64,000 nucleotides of DNA from Shinella sp. UYSO24 (GCA_902167985.1 CABHNZ010000005.1:62001-126000); one strand, 5' to 3'; shown: positions 30,130 through 41,708, counted from the first letter of the stretch. The notes: generated from the letters alone by a model not told the origin. Translations and numbers: made by a program.

Positions 30130-30309
30130 AAACGAACAGTGATTTGGATTGTCCCATATCGCTGCGTATGTAGATGCTCAACGACACGCGTGACCTCCCG
30201 ATTCCGGCCTTTCGAGGCGGAAGGCCGGGCAAGACGAAAAGGCCAGCGCGTAAAGACGATTATCGGATCATTCCAAAGACGCGATCCGACGAAATGAAGG
30301 CAGTAGATA

Positions 30310-31269
30310 ATGACCATCGGATTGCTCGGCTTCCAGACGACCATCGCGGCCCCCGTGACGCTTACGGGTATCGGCGTGCATTCCGGGGCACCTGCGAGCA
30401 TCACCTTCCAGCCGGCAGAGGCCAATACGGGCATCGTGTTCAGCCGTATCCTGAAGGACGGTTCGAGCGTCGAATATCGCGCGATTTCCTCGCAGGTCGG
30501 CAATACCGATCTCTGCACCGTTCTCGGTACCCATCCTGACCGCTGGGTCGCGACGATCGAGCATGTCATGGCGGCGCTTTATGCACTCGGCCTCGACAAC
30601 GTGATTGTCGAAACCGATGGTGCGGAAATGCCGATCATGGACGGCAGCTCGATTGCCTTCATCGAAGCGATCGAACAGGTCGGCATGGTCAGCCTCGGCA
30701 TAAAGCGTCGCTATATCCGCGTCGTGAAGCCGGTGCGAATCGAATCGGGTGCATCCTGGTCGGAATTCCGCCCCTATGACGGCACGCGGTTCGAAGTCGA
30801 AATCGACTTTGCCTCGCCGCTGATCGGCCGCCAGTCCTGGAAGGGCGACCTGACGGCGCAGACGTTCAAGGACGAGCTGTCGCGTGCCCGCACCTTCGGT
30901 TTCATGCGTGACGTCGAGCGCCTCTGGGCTGCCGGTTTCGCACTCGGCTCGTCGCTCGAAAATTCCGTCGTCATTTCCGATGACGATACGGTCGTCAATG
31001 TCGAAGGCCTGCGTTACGCCAAGGACGAGTTCGTCCGCCACAAGACGCTCGACGCCGTCGGCGATCTCGCGATTGCCGGTGCGCAGTTCATTGGCTGCTA
31101 CCGCTCCTATCGCGGCGGCCACAAGATGAATGCCAATGCACTGAAGGCGCTTCTGAGCGATCCGACGGCCTATGAGATCGTCGAGGCGCCGACCGTGCGT
31201 TCGGCGCGCGTGCGCGCCGGCGAGTTCGTGCCGGTCAAGCTTGCCGAGAATTCGCTCTGGTTCGCCTGA
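30310..31269 (+). CDS. lpxC: UDP-3-O-acyl-N-acetylglucosamine deacetylase LpxC
   Basis: This Zn2+ enzyme makes the committed step of lipid A synthesis. The 319-residue intact protein begins with FQTTIAAPVTLTGIGVHSG. Zinc ligands are the His in IEHVMAALYA (near 80) and the His/Asp in VRHKTLDAVGDLA (near 240-250); MDGSS (near 106) and RARTFGF are also conserved. A late His in SYRGGHKMN is the catalytic base candidate. GAAGG lies 10 nt before the ATG. Position between ftsZ and bamD is standard for alphaproteobacteria. Confidence 0.96.
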   Translation: MTIGLLGFQTTIAAPVTLTGIGVHSGAPASITFQPAEANTGIVFSRILKDGSSVEYRAISSQVGNTDLCTVLGTHPDRWVATIEHVMAALYALGLDNVIVETDGAEMPIMDGSSIAFIEAIEQVGMVSLGIKRRYIRVVKPVRIESGASWSEFRPYDGTRFEVEIDFASPLIGRQSWKGDLTAQTFKDELSRARTFGFMRDVERLWAAGFALGSSLENSVVISDDDTVVNVEGLRYAKDEFVRHKTLDAVGDLAIAGAQFIGCYRSYRGGHKMNANALKALLSDPTAYEIVEAPTVRSARVRAGEFVPVKLAENSLWFA

Positions 31270-31289
31270 GCTACCGCATCAATCAATCG

Positions 31290-31316
31290 GGCCGTCTCGC
31301 AAGGGGCGGCCTTTTG
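31290..31316 (+). terminator. Intrinsic terminator after lpxC
   Basis: A stem of seven pairs, including one G-T (GGCCGTC with GGGCGGCC), has an 8-nt loop and is followed by TTTTGTTT. It lies 20 bp after the lpxC stop. Confidence 0.8.
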
Positions 31317-31477
31317 TTTGCGGCAGGAAAGGGCCGGTTGCCACAAAAATGCGTTAATGCGCCATCATTGCGTTGCCCTGCCTGAGCCTTTAAGGCTAGA
31401 ACGCCCACGGTGGGATGCGGGCAGAATACGCGGGACGGATCGGGAACTGTCGAATGACTCATGGAAAGTCGGTGGAA

Positions 31478-32320
31478 ATGCGTAAGACGGCCAGGATGGC
31501 GCTCGTCTCGTTGGTCTTGGTCGGCGCCGGTCTCGGCGTAACGGCCTGCCAGTCGGACAAGGATATCGACATTACCAAGCTCGGCATGGACGTCGAAAAC
31601 CCGCAGACCCTTTATGATCAGGGCCTTGCCAACATGAAGGCCGGCAATTTCAACGAAGCCGCCCGCAAGTTCGAGGCCGTCGACAAGCAGAACCCGTTCA
31701 CCGAATGGGGCCGCAAGGCGCTCGTCATGAGCACGTTCGTCAAGTACCGCCAGAACCGGAACGACGAGGCGATCGCCAATGGCAACCGCTATCTGAAGCA
31801 GTATCCGAACTCCGATGATTCGGCCTATGTTCAGTATCTCGTCGGCATGAGCTATTCCAAGCAGATCGCCGACGTGACGCAGGACCAGAAGGCCGCCGGC
31901 ATGACGATCGCTGCGATGACCAATCTGGTGAAGACCTATCCGAACTCGCCTTACGTCGATGACGCGCAGGCGAAGATCCGCTTTGCCCGCGACCAGCTGG
32001 CCGGCAAGGAAATGCAGATCGGCCGCTACTATCTGGAGCGCAAGGAATATCTCGCCGCGATCCAGCGTTTCCGCAACGTTGTCGAGACCTATCCGAACAC
32101 CAACCAGATCGAGGAAGCGCTGGCGCGCCTCACCGAGGCCTATTACGCGATGGGCATCGTCGAAGAGGCGCAGACGGCTGCTGCCATCCTCGGCCGCAAC
32201 TATCCGGACAGCCAGTGGTATGCTGATTCCTACAAGCTTCTGCATTCGGGCGGCGTCGAGCCGCGCGAGAACAAGAGCTCGTGGATTTCAAAGGCTGCCG
32301 GCAAGCTGATCGGTACCTGA
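31478..32320 (+). CDS. bamD: Outer membrane assembly lipoprotein BamD (ComL family)
   Basis: This lipoprotein has the signal [18 protein letters not shown] and a lipobox ending at VTAC, which favours ATG 31478 over ATG 31454. The remaining about 260 residues form TPR-like helical repeats ([63 protein letters not shown]). BamD is the essential partner of BamA in beta-barrel insertion at the outer membrane. The intact product is 280 residues. recN follows after 90 bp. Confidence 0.93.
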   Translation: MRKTARMALVSLVLVGAGLGVTACQSDKDIDITKLGMDVENPQTLYDQGLANMKAGNFNEAARKFEAVDKQNPFTEWGRKALVMSTFVKYRQNRNDEAIANGNRYLKQYPNSDDSAYVQYLVGMSYSKQIADVTQDQKAAGMTIAAMTNLVKTYPNSPYVDDAQAKIRFARDQLAGKEMQIGRYYLERKEYLAAIQRFRNVVETYPNTNQIEEALARLTEAYYAMGIVEEAQTAAAILGRNYPDSQWYADSYKLLHSGGVEPRENKSSWISKAAGKLIGT

Positions 32321-32410
32321 TTGTGAGATTGACGGGTGCCGCCGGGCCAGTGTGGCGCGGCGGTTTCCGCTACCCTAACCGAGACATTACGGGACTTTGA
32401 TCGAGGGGCC

Positions 32411-34084
32411 ATGCTGATCCAGTTGTCGATCCGCGATATCGTTCTGATCGAGCGGCTGGATCTTTCCTTTGAGAAAGGTCTTTCGGTTCTGACCGGTGAG
32501 ACCGGTGCGGGTAAGTCCATCCTGCTCGACAGCCTGTCGCTGGCGCTCGGCGGGCGCGGCGATGGCGGCCTCGTGCGCCATGGCGAGGACAAGGGGCAGG
32601 TGACTGCCGTGTTCGACGTGCCGGGCAACCACCGGGCCAGAAAGCTCCTTCGCGAAAACAGCATCGATGATGACGGCGACCTGATCTTCCGGCGCATCCA
32701 GTCGGCGGACGGACGCACGCGCGCCTCGATCAACGACCAGCCGGTCAGCGTGCAGATGATGCGCCAGGTCGGCCAGATGCTGGTCGAGATCCATGGCCAG
32801 CATGACGACCGCGCGCTGATCGATACCGATGCCCACCGGACGCTGCTCGATGCCTTTGCCGGGCTCTCCGACGAGGTTGCCGATGTCTCGGGCCTCTATC
32901 GCAGTTTTCGCGATGCCGAGCGCGCCTTCAAGACGCATCGCGCCAAGGTGGAGGCTGCCGCCCGCGAGGCCGATTATATCCGCGCCTCGGTCGAAGAGCT
33001 TGAAACCCTTGCGCCGCGCGACGGCGAGGAGGACGAGCTTGCCGAACAGCGCTCAAAGATGCAGAAATCCGAGCGGATCGCCGGTGATATTTCGGAAGCT
33101 TCCGAATTCCTGAACGGCAATGCCTCGCCCGTGCCGCTGATCGCCTCGATGGTGCGCAGGCTTGAGCGCAAGAGCCATGAGGCGCCGGGGCTTCTGGAAG
33201 AGACCGTCGAACTGCTCGATCAGGCGCTCAATCATCTTTCCAGCGCGCAGATGGAAGTGGAAGCGGCGCTGCGCCGCACCGAATTCGACCCGCGCGAACT
33301 GGAACGCGTCGAGGAGCGGCTGTTTGGCCTGCGCGCCGCCGCCCGCAAATATTCCGTTCCGGTGACGGACCTTCCGGCACTAGCCGAGAAGATGGCGGCA
33401 GACCTCGCCGATCTCGATGCCGGCGAAGAAAAGCTCGGCATTCTGGAAAAAGCTGCCACCGAAGCGAAGGCCGCTTTCGATGCGGCGGCCAAAGCGCTGT
33501 CGGCCAAGCGGCAGGCCGGGGCGAGCGTGCTTGCCGACGCGGTGATGGCCGAGCTTCCGGCGCTGAAGCTGGAGCGGGCGCGCTTCATGGTCGAAGTCAG
33601 TGCCGATCCCGAAGGCGCTACTGCCGAGGGTATCGATACGGTCGAGTTCCATGTGCAGACCAATCCGGGCACGCGCCCGGGACCGATCATGAAAGTCGCC
33701 TCCGGCGGCGAACTCTCGCGTTTCCTTCTGGCGCTGAAAGTGGCGCTGGCGGATCGCGGTTCGGCACCGACGCTCGTCTTCGACGAAATCGATACCGGCG
33801 TCGGCGGTGCTGTCGCGGATGCGATCGGCCAGCGGCTGAAGCGGCTTTCGTCGACCGTGCAGGTTCTCTCCGTCACCCATGCGCCGCAGGTTGCTGCACG
33901 GGCTGCGACGCATCTTCTCATCTCCAAGGGACCGGCGGGCGAGGGATCCGACAAGATCGCTACGCGCGTCGCCACGATGGAGCCGGAACATCGGATGGAA
34001 GAGATCGCCCGCATGCTGGCCGGTGCTTCCGTGACCGACGAGGCGAGGGCTGCGGCCAAGAGCCTGCTGGCCGGTAAGGGTTAA
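32411..34084 (+). CDS. recN: DNA repair protein RecN
   Basis: RecN is an SMC-like ATPase used in recombinational repair of double-strand breaks. The 557-residue protein has the N-terminal LSIRDIVLIERLDLSF and Walker A TGETGAGKSILLDSL, then a coiled-coil middle rich in Glu/Ala/Lys. The C-terminal ATPase half has ASGGELSRFLLALK (signature) and LVFDEIDTGVGG (Walker B). ATG 32411 with GAGGGG upstream gives the canonical N-terminus; an earlier in-frame ATG at 32336 would add an unconserved 25 residues. The frame is intact. Confidence 0.96.
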   Translation: MLIQLSIRDIVLIERLDLSFEKGLSVLTGETGAGKSILLDSLSLALGGRGDGGLVRHGEDKGQVTAVFDVPGNHRARKLLRENSIDDDGDLIFRRIQSADGRTRASINDQPVSVQMMRQVGQMLVEIHGQHDDRALIDTDAHRTLLDAFAGLSDEVADVSGLYRSFRDAERAFKTHRAKVEAAAREADYIRASVEELETLAPRDGEEDELAEQRSKMQKSERIAGDISEASEFLNGNASPVPLIASMVRRLERKSHEAPGLLEETVELLDQALNHLSSAQMEVEAALRRTEFDPRELERVEERLFGLRAAARKYSVPVTDLPALAEKMAADLADLDAGEEKLGILEKAATEAKAAFDAAAKALSAKRQAGASVLADAVMAELPALKLERARFMVEVSADPEGATAEGIDTVEFHVQTNPGTRPGPIMKVASGGELSRFLLALKVALADRGSAPTLVFDEIDTGVGGAVADAIGQRLKRLSSTVQVLSVTHAPQVAARAATHLLISKGPAGEGSDKIATRVATMEPEHRMEEIARMLAGASVTDEARAAAKSLLAGKG

Positions 34085-34094
34085 AGCCACTGGG

Positions 34095-34122
34095 GCAGAG
34101 GACCGTGCAGTCCTCTGCTTTT
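34095..34122 (+). terminator. Intrinsic terminator after recN
   Basis: A perfect 9-bp stem, GCAGAGGAC with GTCCTCTGC, has a 6-nt loop and is followed by TTTTG, 10 bp after the recN stop. Confidence 0.9.
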
Positions 34123-34175
34123 GTCCTCTGCTTTCGGCGTTCGCCCACCCTTCCCATACGGCGAAAAAGCTCTAA

Positions 34176-36389
<2,214 letters not shown>

Positions 36390-36585
36390 GCGACGAGGCG
36401 AGGCGGCTGTCTGCCTGACGGGCGCCTGCTGCCTGCTTGTCCGCCGTGGCGGAGACGGGCCGTGGCGGCCTTGTTGCGCGGTAAAGCGATTTTTATTTCC
36501 CATCGCAGCGGGAATTTGGTGGTCGTGAGGGGCGCTCTCAATGAGGGCAGCCTATGTGATTTCGACAACCGACAGGATAATTGCC

Positions 36586-37044
36586 ATGAGGACTTTGCTT
36601 TCGCTTGCCACCGTTGCGGTGGCGCTCTCGTTTGCCGCACCGGGGTTTGCACAGGATGCCAAGGGAGAGACGGTTCAGAGCCGCAACAAGCAGATCGTTC
36701 TCGACTTTTACGAGAAAGCGCTGAACCAGAAGGATTTTGCTGCCGCTTCCGTCTATCTCGGCACCTATACGCAGCATAACCCGAATGCCGCCGACGGGCC
36801 GGAAGGGCTCAAGGGCTTTCTTGCCTTCCTCAAGGAGAAATATCCGCAGTCGCATAGCGAGATCAAACAGGTCTTCACCGATGGCGATTACGTGATCCTG
36901 CATGTGCATGCGGTGCGCGAACCGGGCACGCGCGGCAATGCGATCGTCGATATCTTCCGGCTGAAGGACGGCAAGATCGAGGAACATTGGGATGCGGTTC
37001 AGCCGATCCCGGAAAAATCCGCCAATACCAATACGATGTTCTGA
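36586..37044 (+). CDS. Secreted SnoaL-like (NTF2-superfamily) protein
   Basis: The 152-residue protein starts at ATG 36586 (AGGA 9 nt upstream) with a clear Sec signal (LLSLATVAVALSFAAPGFAQ, predicted cleavage after FAQ). The mature part has the SnoaL-like pattern: VLDFYEKALNQKDFAAASVYLG, YTQHNPNAADG, and a C-terminal HVHAVREPGTRGNAIVDIFRL followed by IEEHWDAVQPIP. Related proteins are of unknown or varied function, so no reaction is assigned. It probably acts in the periplasm. It is a single-gene unit ended by the hairpin that follows. Confidence 0.8.
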   Translation: MRTLLSLATVAVALSFAAPGFAQDAKGETVQSRNKQIVLDFYEKALNQKDFAAASVYLGTYTQHNPNAADGPEGLKGFLAFLKEKYPQSHSEIKQVFTDGDYVILHVHAVREPGTRGNAIVDIFRLKDGKIEEHWDAVQPIPEKSANTNTMF

Positions 37045-37068
37045 TCCGGCTTGCCGTTGCAGGCATTG

Positions 37069-37103
37069 GCGCCGGCGCGTTCCCTCGAAGGGGCGGCCGG
37101 CGC
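37069..37103. terminator. Hairpin between convergent SnoaL-like and GNAT genes
   Basis: GCGCCGGC (37069-37076) pairs with GCCGGCGC (37096-37103), with a 19-nt loop that can pair further. TTTCGTT follows on the plus strand. It is a probable shared terminator of the two convergent genes. Confidence 0.6.
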
Positions 37104-37115
37104 TTTCGTTGGGGA

Positions 37116-37706
37116 TCAGGTTTTCGTCTTCAGGCGGGCCATCGAATAGGCATCGACATAGCGGCCGTCGCGGAAGGCGAAATCACGGAACAGGCCTTCG
37201 CGGACAAAGCCCTTGCTCTCGTAAAGGCGAAGGGCGCTGTCATTGTCGGCAAAGACGGTGAGTTCGATGCGCGAGAGGTCGAGCCAGTTATCGGCGATAT
37301 CCAGCGCTGCCGTCATCAGGGCCGAGCCGACGCCGCGACCGGCAAAATCGTCATGCACGCCCATGCCGATCGAGGCTGCGTGGCGGCGGCGCGGGTTGGC
37401 GGCGGGCGTGAGGCCGATATCACCGATCACCAGCCCGTCGAGATCGGCAAGCAGCCGGTGGCCGCCGGCTGACGGGCTTTCGAGATAGCGGCGGATTTCT
37501 TCCGTGGCGTGATAGGGCGTGCGCAGCGTGCCGTAACGGTAGCCGGGGAGATTGTGGAGGTTGGCGATCGCTTCGGCATCGCCGGGACTTGCCGCGCGGA
37601 TGCGAAAGCCGTCGAGTTTCGGCGGCCTCGGTTTTTCAGCGCCGGAGCGCCCGGTTTCCGGCGATGCAGGCGGTTGTTCAGGTGGACTGTCTTCCTGTCT
37701 CATCAT
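37116..37706 (-). CDS. GNAT family N-acetyltransferase
   Basis: This 196-residue protein has a Pro/Glu-rich N-terminus of about 30 residues, then the GNAT fold: FRIRAASPGDAEAIANL and the acetyl-CoA loop MGVHDDFAGRGVGSALM, followed by IELTVFADNDSALRLYESKGF, typical of the RimJ/L-like and L-amino-acid acetyltransferase group. It transfers acetyl from acetyl-CoA to an amine; the substrate is unknown. GGAG lies just before ATG 37706, and an ATG three bases downstream is equally possible. Confidence 0.85.
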   Translation of the reverse strand: MMRQEDSPPEQPPASPETGRSGAEKPRPPKLDGFRIRAASPGDAEAIANLHNLPGYRYGTLRTPYHATEEIRRYLESPSAGGHRLLADLDGLVIGDIGLTPAANPRRRHAASIGMGVHDDFAGRGVGSALMTAALDIADNWLDLSRIELTVFADNDSALRLYESKGFVREGLFRDFAFRDGRYVDAYSMARLKTKT

Positions 37707-37929
37707 GCTCTCCAGGGTTTTGCCTTGGCAGAGCGGGAGAAGGACCCGGACCCTGCCATTTTTCGGCAGGGTGGTGACGGATGACCCGGCTAACTGCGCC
37801 TCAACGCACCAGGCCCGCCACGCGCCCTGCAGGGCGAATGGTCGTGGTAAGGTGCATAAGGGTGGTCACGCTGGTCATTTGTATAGAAGGCCGCAAATGT
37901 TGGCGGCGGTCAAGCGCTCATCTCTGGCG

Positions 37930-37970
37930 ATTGTTCCCGTCTTGAATTGTTCCCGTATTGGGAATATTGT
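37930..37970 (+). promoter_or_regulatory. higBA promoter with palindromic operator
   Basis: TTGAAT (37942-37947) and TATTGT (37965-37970) are spaced by 17 bp and fit a sigma-70 promoter. The spacer holds the palindrome TTCCC-GTATT-GGGAA (37950-37964). ATTGTTCCCGT occurs twice (37930-37940 and 37946-37956). Self-repression by the antitoxin or the toxin-antitoxin complex at this site is expected for the family. The +1 would fall near 37976-37978, at the start codon of higB. Confidence 0.65.
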
Positions 37971-37977
37971 TTGCGGC

Positions 37978-38274
37978 ATGCAGATCATTGCCAAGTCCAC
38001 CCTGCGGGCTTTCTGGGATCGCCACCCGCAGGCGAAGGGACCGCTTGGTCTCTGGCACGCGACGGTCAGCAGGGCGGATTGGGTCGGGCCGGCAGATGTG
38101 AAACGGATGTTCGGCGCCAAGGTGGATTTCGTTGCCGACAACCGACTTATCTTCGCTATCGCAGGCAACAAATATCGCCTTATCGTGCATGTGGCCTACG
38201 AGTACCGGCGGGTGCTGATCAAATTCGTCGGTACGCGTGCAGATTACGACAGGATCGATCCGGAGACAGTATGA
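37978..38274 (+). CDS. higB: Type II toxin HigB (RelE-like mRNA interferase)
   Basis: This 98-residue protein has the HigB-family pattern: LRAFWDRHPQAKGPLGLWH, WVGPADVKRMFG, FAIAGNKYRLIVHVAYEYRRVLIKFVGTRADYD. HigB-type toxins cut mRNA on translating ribosomes. The gene lies directly before its antitoxin (order toxin-antitoxin, which is the HigBA order), overlapping it by 4 bp. There is no Shine-Dalgarno site upstream, and the promoter places +1 at or next to the ATG. Confidence 0.9.
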   Translation: MQIIAKSTLRAFWDRHPQAKGPLGLWHATVSRADWVGPADVKRMFGAKVDFVADNRLIFAIAGNKYRLIVHVAYEYRRVLIKFVGTRADYDRIDPETV

Positions 38275-38654
38275 TGGAGAATATCAGGCCGATCAGGAGC
38301 GACGAGGATCTGCAATGGGCGCTGGCCGAGGTCGCTCCCTATTTCGATCAGCCGCCCGCGAAAGGCAGTGCCGAGGCTGATCGCTTCGACGTGCTTTCGG
38401 ATCTGATCGAGGCCTATGAAAGCAGAAGCTTTCCCGCCGATGACCGGGATCCGGTAAGTTTTCTCATCGGCTTCATGGAGATGACCGGACGCAGCCAAAG
38501 TGATCTTGCCGGCCTTTTCGGCTCCCGCTCCCGCGCCTCGGAGGTTCTGGGACGCAAGCGTGCCTTGACCGTGGCGATGATCTTCAAGTTGCAGGAAGAG
38601 TGGGGCCTGCCAGCGGAATGCCTCGTGCGACCCTATCCGCTTGCCGTGGCCTGA
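38271..38654 (+). CDS. higA: Antitoxin HigA (XRE-type HTH)
   Basis: This 127-residue protein has an acidic N-terminal half (DLQWALAEVAPYFDQPP) that probably wraps HigB. The C-terminal helix-turn-helix is TGRSQSDLAGLFGSRSRASE, followed by VLGRKRALTVAMI. ATG 38271 (or the adjacent ATG at 38274) overlaps the higB stop, so the pair is translationally coupled. It neutralises HigB and is expected to repress the palindromic operator before higB. Confidence 0.9.
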   Translation: MMENIRPIRSDEDLQWALAEVAPYFDQPPAKGSAEADRFDVLSDLIEAYESRSFPADDRDPVSFLIGFMEMTGRSQSDLAGLFGSRSRASEVLGRKRALTVAMIFKLQEEWGLPAECLVRPYPLAVA

Positions 38655-38721
38655 GCGCTGCGGTTTTGCCGAATCACGGTCGAGCCGGTAGAGAAGGGCG
38701 AGAACATCAGGACCGCTTCCC

Positions 38722-39386
38722 TTGAAAACCATCGCCATCGACTTCGAGACCGCCAATGAGCAACGGGGCAGCGCCTGTTCCGTCGGTCTGGCATGGATCG
38801 AGGATAACAGGGTGGTGCGGGTGGAGGAGCGGCTGATCCGGCCGCGCGACATGCGGTTTTCGTCCTTCAACATTGCCGTCCACGGCATAAGGCCCGAAAT
38901 GGTCGAGGATGCCGGCGAGTTTCCCGAAGTGATGGACGAGTTCGCCGATGATTTTGCCGGGGCGACGATGATCGCCCATAATGCCGCCTTCGATTTTTCC
39001 GTCTGGCGCGCCTCGCTCGATGCCTATCGCCAGTCCTATCCGTCGCTCACCTATATGTGCAGCGTGAAGATGGCGCAGAAGGTCTGGCCGCAGTTGATGA
39101 ACCACAAGCTCAAAATGCTTGCCCAGCATCTGGGGCTGTCGTTTTCGCATCACAATGCCGCCGAAGATGCGGTCGTCTGCGCCGAGGCGGCGATTGCCAT
39201 CGGCCGATCGCTCGGCGCTTCGCATGTGGCAGATATCCCCGATCTCATCGGCATGACGGCCGGGCGGCTCTATGCGACGGATATCAGGCCTGCACGATGC
39301 GGCGCGTGGCTGCTGCCGGTGACAAGCCTGCCGCCAAGGCGGGACGTGAAACCCTGTCACGGATGACAGGCCGGGCGCGGGGCTGA
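38722..39386 (+). CDS. 3'-5' exonuclease, DEDDh family (probable frameshift near C-terminus)
   Basis: The fold is that of the DNA polymerase III epsilon proofreading domain: TIAIDFETAN (ExoI, Asp/Glu), AHNAAFDFSVWRASL (ExoII, Asp) and HHNAAEDAVVCA (ExoIII, His/Asp). The start is a TTG at 38722. The first frame ends oddly at 39366. If one T is restored near 39280 (GGATATCAG read as GGATTATCAG), the protein continues YQACTMRRVAAAGDK and ends at 39386. I prefer the latter because DYQxC fits the family end. It is a stand-alone exonuclease; its DNA or RNA substrate is unknown. Confidence 0.8.
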
Positions 39387-39561
39387 GCTTTCGGCCCATT
39401 CGCTCGACTCTTACCGTCGCCGGTGTTGTGCCGGTCGGGGGCGGCGTGCTGCGTTGTGCTGGTCCGTCGCATAATGTTTGTCGGGCGCGGCGTCTCGTCG
39501 CTTGCAAGACTGCGTCCGTCGCTTATCTCTCCTTGCGACATCATCACCGGAGAGTTCCATC

Positions 39562-40125
39562 ATGACATCCAGAATTGCCCGTCCCGTTGCCGATCACGAA
39601 GCCGGAAGGCCCCGTGCCGTGGCGATGTCCCTGGCCGGTCTGGCGGGTATCGCCGGGCTTCTCTTTGCCGGATCTCTCGTCGCAACGCCCGCCATGGCCG
39701 ATATCGTCGGCAAGGTGGGGGTGGACTGGACGGGTAATGATATCGTCGTCGAGGCCGTGCCCGATCCGCAGGTGAAGGGCGTCACATGCCATGTCACCTA
39801 TTTCGATCGCGGCGTGATCGACAGGCTGCGCAAGGGCAACTGGTTCGAGGATCCGTCCAACAGTTCGATCGCCTGCCGTCAGACCGGGCCGATCGAGATC
39901 GGCGACATCGATCTTGGCAAGAGCGGCGACGAGGTATTCAAGGCCGGTCGCTCGCTGATCTGGAAGACGATGGTGGTCAACCGGATCTATGACAAGGCGA
40001 ATGACACGCTGATCTATCTCATCCATACACGCGAGCTGACCAACGGGTCGGCGAAAATGTCGATCTCGACAGTGCCGCTCTATGGCCAGCAGGTGACATG
40101 GACGAAGGGCAAGCCACAGCCGTAA
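39562..40125 (+). CDS. CreA family protein
   Basis: The 187-residue protein has an N-terminal hydrophobic segment at about residues 24-45 ending in AMA (ATPAMADIVG), so it is probably exported, with a longer than usual cytoplasmic lead. The mature part carries the CreA landmarks: VGVDWTGNDIVVEA, DPQVKGVTCHVTYFDRG, SLIWKTMVVNRIYDKANDTLIY and LIHTRELTNGSAKMSIS. CreA proteins are widespread and of unknown biochemical role. GGAGAG precedes ATG 39562. Confidence 0.85.
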   Translation: MTSRIARPVADHEAGRPRAVAMSLAGLAGIAGLLFAGSLVATPAMADIVGKVGVDWTGNDIVVEAVPDPQVKGVTCHVTYFDRGVIDRLRKGNWFEDPSNSSIACRQTGPIEIGDIDLGKSGDEVFKAGRSLIWKTMVVNRIYDKANDTLIYLIHTRELTNGSAKMSISTVPLYGQQVTWTKGKPQP

Positions 40126-40163
40126 CCCTGGCTTGACCGGCATGTGCTGCGGCGTGTCTTCCG

Positions 40164-40910
40164 TCAGGCGGCGATACTGTAGCCGGAGTCGACATAGATC
40201 GTCTGGCCGGTGACGTATTTCGCTTCCGGCGACATGAGGAAGGCGGCCATGTTGCCGACCTGCTCGTTCGTCACCAGTTCCTTGATCGGCGAGACGGTGA
40301 GGGCGTCATCGATCAGCCGGTCGAGGCCGGCGAGACCTGAGGCGGCGCGGGTGCGGACCGGGCCGGCCGAGAGCGCGTTGACGCGGATGCCCTTCTCGCC
40401 GAGTTCGGCCGCCAGATAACGCACACTGCTCTCCAGCGCTGCCTTGACCGGGCCCATGATGCCGTAGCAGGGAACCACCTTTTCAGAGCCGTAGAAGGTC
40501 AGCGTCACGATCGAGCCGCTGCCTTCCATCAGGGGTTCGGCCTCGCGCACCATGCGGATCAGCGAATGACAGGAAATGTCCATCGCCATGGCAAAGCCTT
40601 CGGGCGAGCTATCGACGACGCGGCCGTGCAGGTCGCCGCGCGGGGCAAAGGCCACCGCATGCAGCATGAAATCGAGCTTGCCCCATTTCTGCTTGATGCA
40701 GCCGAACAGGGCCGACATTTCTTCCGGCTTGCTGACGTCGAGCGGCATGATGATATCGGCACCGATCTCCTCGGCGAGCGGACGGACATGCGGTTCTGCC
40801 TTGGCATTCTGGTAGGTGATGGCAAGATCGACACCACGGGCCTTCAAGGCCTTGGCGACACCCCAGGCCAGCGACTGATCGTTTGCAACTCCGACTATAA
40901 GACCCTTCAC
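40164..40910 (-). CDS. Enoyl-ACP reductase-like SDR protein (FabI family)
   Basis: This 248-residue short-chain dehydrogenase resembles FabI: MKGLIVGVANDQSLAWGVAKAL instead of the classical TGxxxGIG, LDFMLHAVAFAP, and the active site Tyr-x6-Lys in CYGIMGPVKAALE. The C-terminal part has RVNALSAGPVRTRAASGL and GQTIYVDSGYSI. It probably reduces a 2-enoyl thioester with NAD(P)H, in fatty-acid synthesis or a side path. At 248 residues it is slightly shorter than housekeeping FabI (about 262-272), so it may be a paralogue. GGAGG precedes ATG 40910. Confidence 0.85.
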   Translation of the reverse strand: MKGLIVGVANDQSLAWGVAKALKARGVDLAITYQNAKAEPHVRPLAEEIGADIIMPLDVSKPEEMSALFGCIKQKWGKLDFMLHAVAFAPRGDLHGRVVDSSPEGFAMAMDISCHSLIRMVREAEPLMEGSGSIVTLTFYGSEKVVPCYGIMGPVKAALESSVRYLAAELGEKGIRVNALSAGPVRTRAASGLAGLDRLIDDALTVSPIKELVTNEQVGNMAAFLMSPEAKYVTGQTIYVDSGYSIAA

Positions 40911-41097
40911 GTCCGAACCTCCGGCGATATCTAATTTAGATACATCTTATGTGCGTAGACGTCGGCGTCGAGCGGAAGTTGGGTCTATGGTTACTCGTCA
41001 GGGTTACTGGCCGCTTATGCCGCGCCGCTGGCCGTTGCCGAGGGTGGGCGCGAGGGCATAAGAACAGGCATCGATGCGAGTGAAACGGGAGGCAGAC

Positions 41098-41673
41098 ATG
41101 CCGGAGAATGCGGATAATCTCAAGTGCGAGGCGCTGGTCATCATCGACATGCAGGCGGATATGCAGGCGCGGATGGACCGCGGGCAGGACCATGTGAATG
41201 GCGGCGCGGGAGAGGTGATCGCAGCGCTTGCGGCGCGTTTTCGCCAGGCCGGCAAGCCGGTCATCCATGTGCGCCATCGGGAGGATCAGCCGGGTTCGGA
41301 TTTTCACCCCGACAGCGCGGGATATCAGCCTCTGCCCTGCGCCGCAGCGCTGCCGGGCGAGGCGGTCTTCGAAAAGACCACGTCTTCCGCCTTTGCCTCG
41401 ACCGGGATCGAAGCGCATCTGCGCGATCAGGGTATCGGCCATCTTTACGTGACCGGCGCCGTTGCCGGTTTCTGCGTGACCTCGACGGTGCGTTCGGCAG
41501 CCGATAGCGGCTTTGCCGTCACGGTCGTGCCCGATGCGGTGCTCGGTTTCGATCTGGCGATGGCGGGCCTTTCGGCGCGGCAGATCTTCGATGTCAGCAT
41601 GGGGTTGCTGGCTGCGGATTTTGCCCGGATGGAGACTGCCGAGGAAGTCAGCGCGCGGCTCGTTTCCGCCTGA
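41098..41673 (+). CDS. Cysteine hydrolase, isochorismatase family
   Basis: The 191-residue protein has the Asp-Lys-Cys triad: Asp in LVIIDMQADMQ, Lys in VFEKTTSSAF and Cys in GAVAGFCVTSTVRSAAD, with the preceding cis-peptide turn (TGAVAGF). It hydrolyses an amide or an enol ether; members include nicotinamidases and N-carbamoyl hydrolases, and the substrate is unknown. ATG 41098 is preceded by GGAGG, which favours it over an earlier start at 41074. It converges with cheW across a strong terminator. Confidence 0.85.
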   Translation: MPENADNLKCEALVIIDMQADMQARMDRGQDHVNGGAGEVIAALAARFRQAGKPVIHVRHREDQPGSDFHPDSAGYQPLPCAAALPGEAVFEKTTSSAFASTGIEAHLRDQGIGHLYVTGAVAGFCVTSTVRSAADSGFAVTVVPDAVLGFDLAMAGLSARQIFDVSMGLLAADFARMETAEEVSARLVSA

Positions 41674-41708
41674 GAGGCAGAGCGTTCGAGCCTTCCATCA
41701 GCCAAAAG

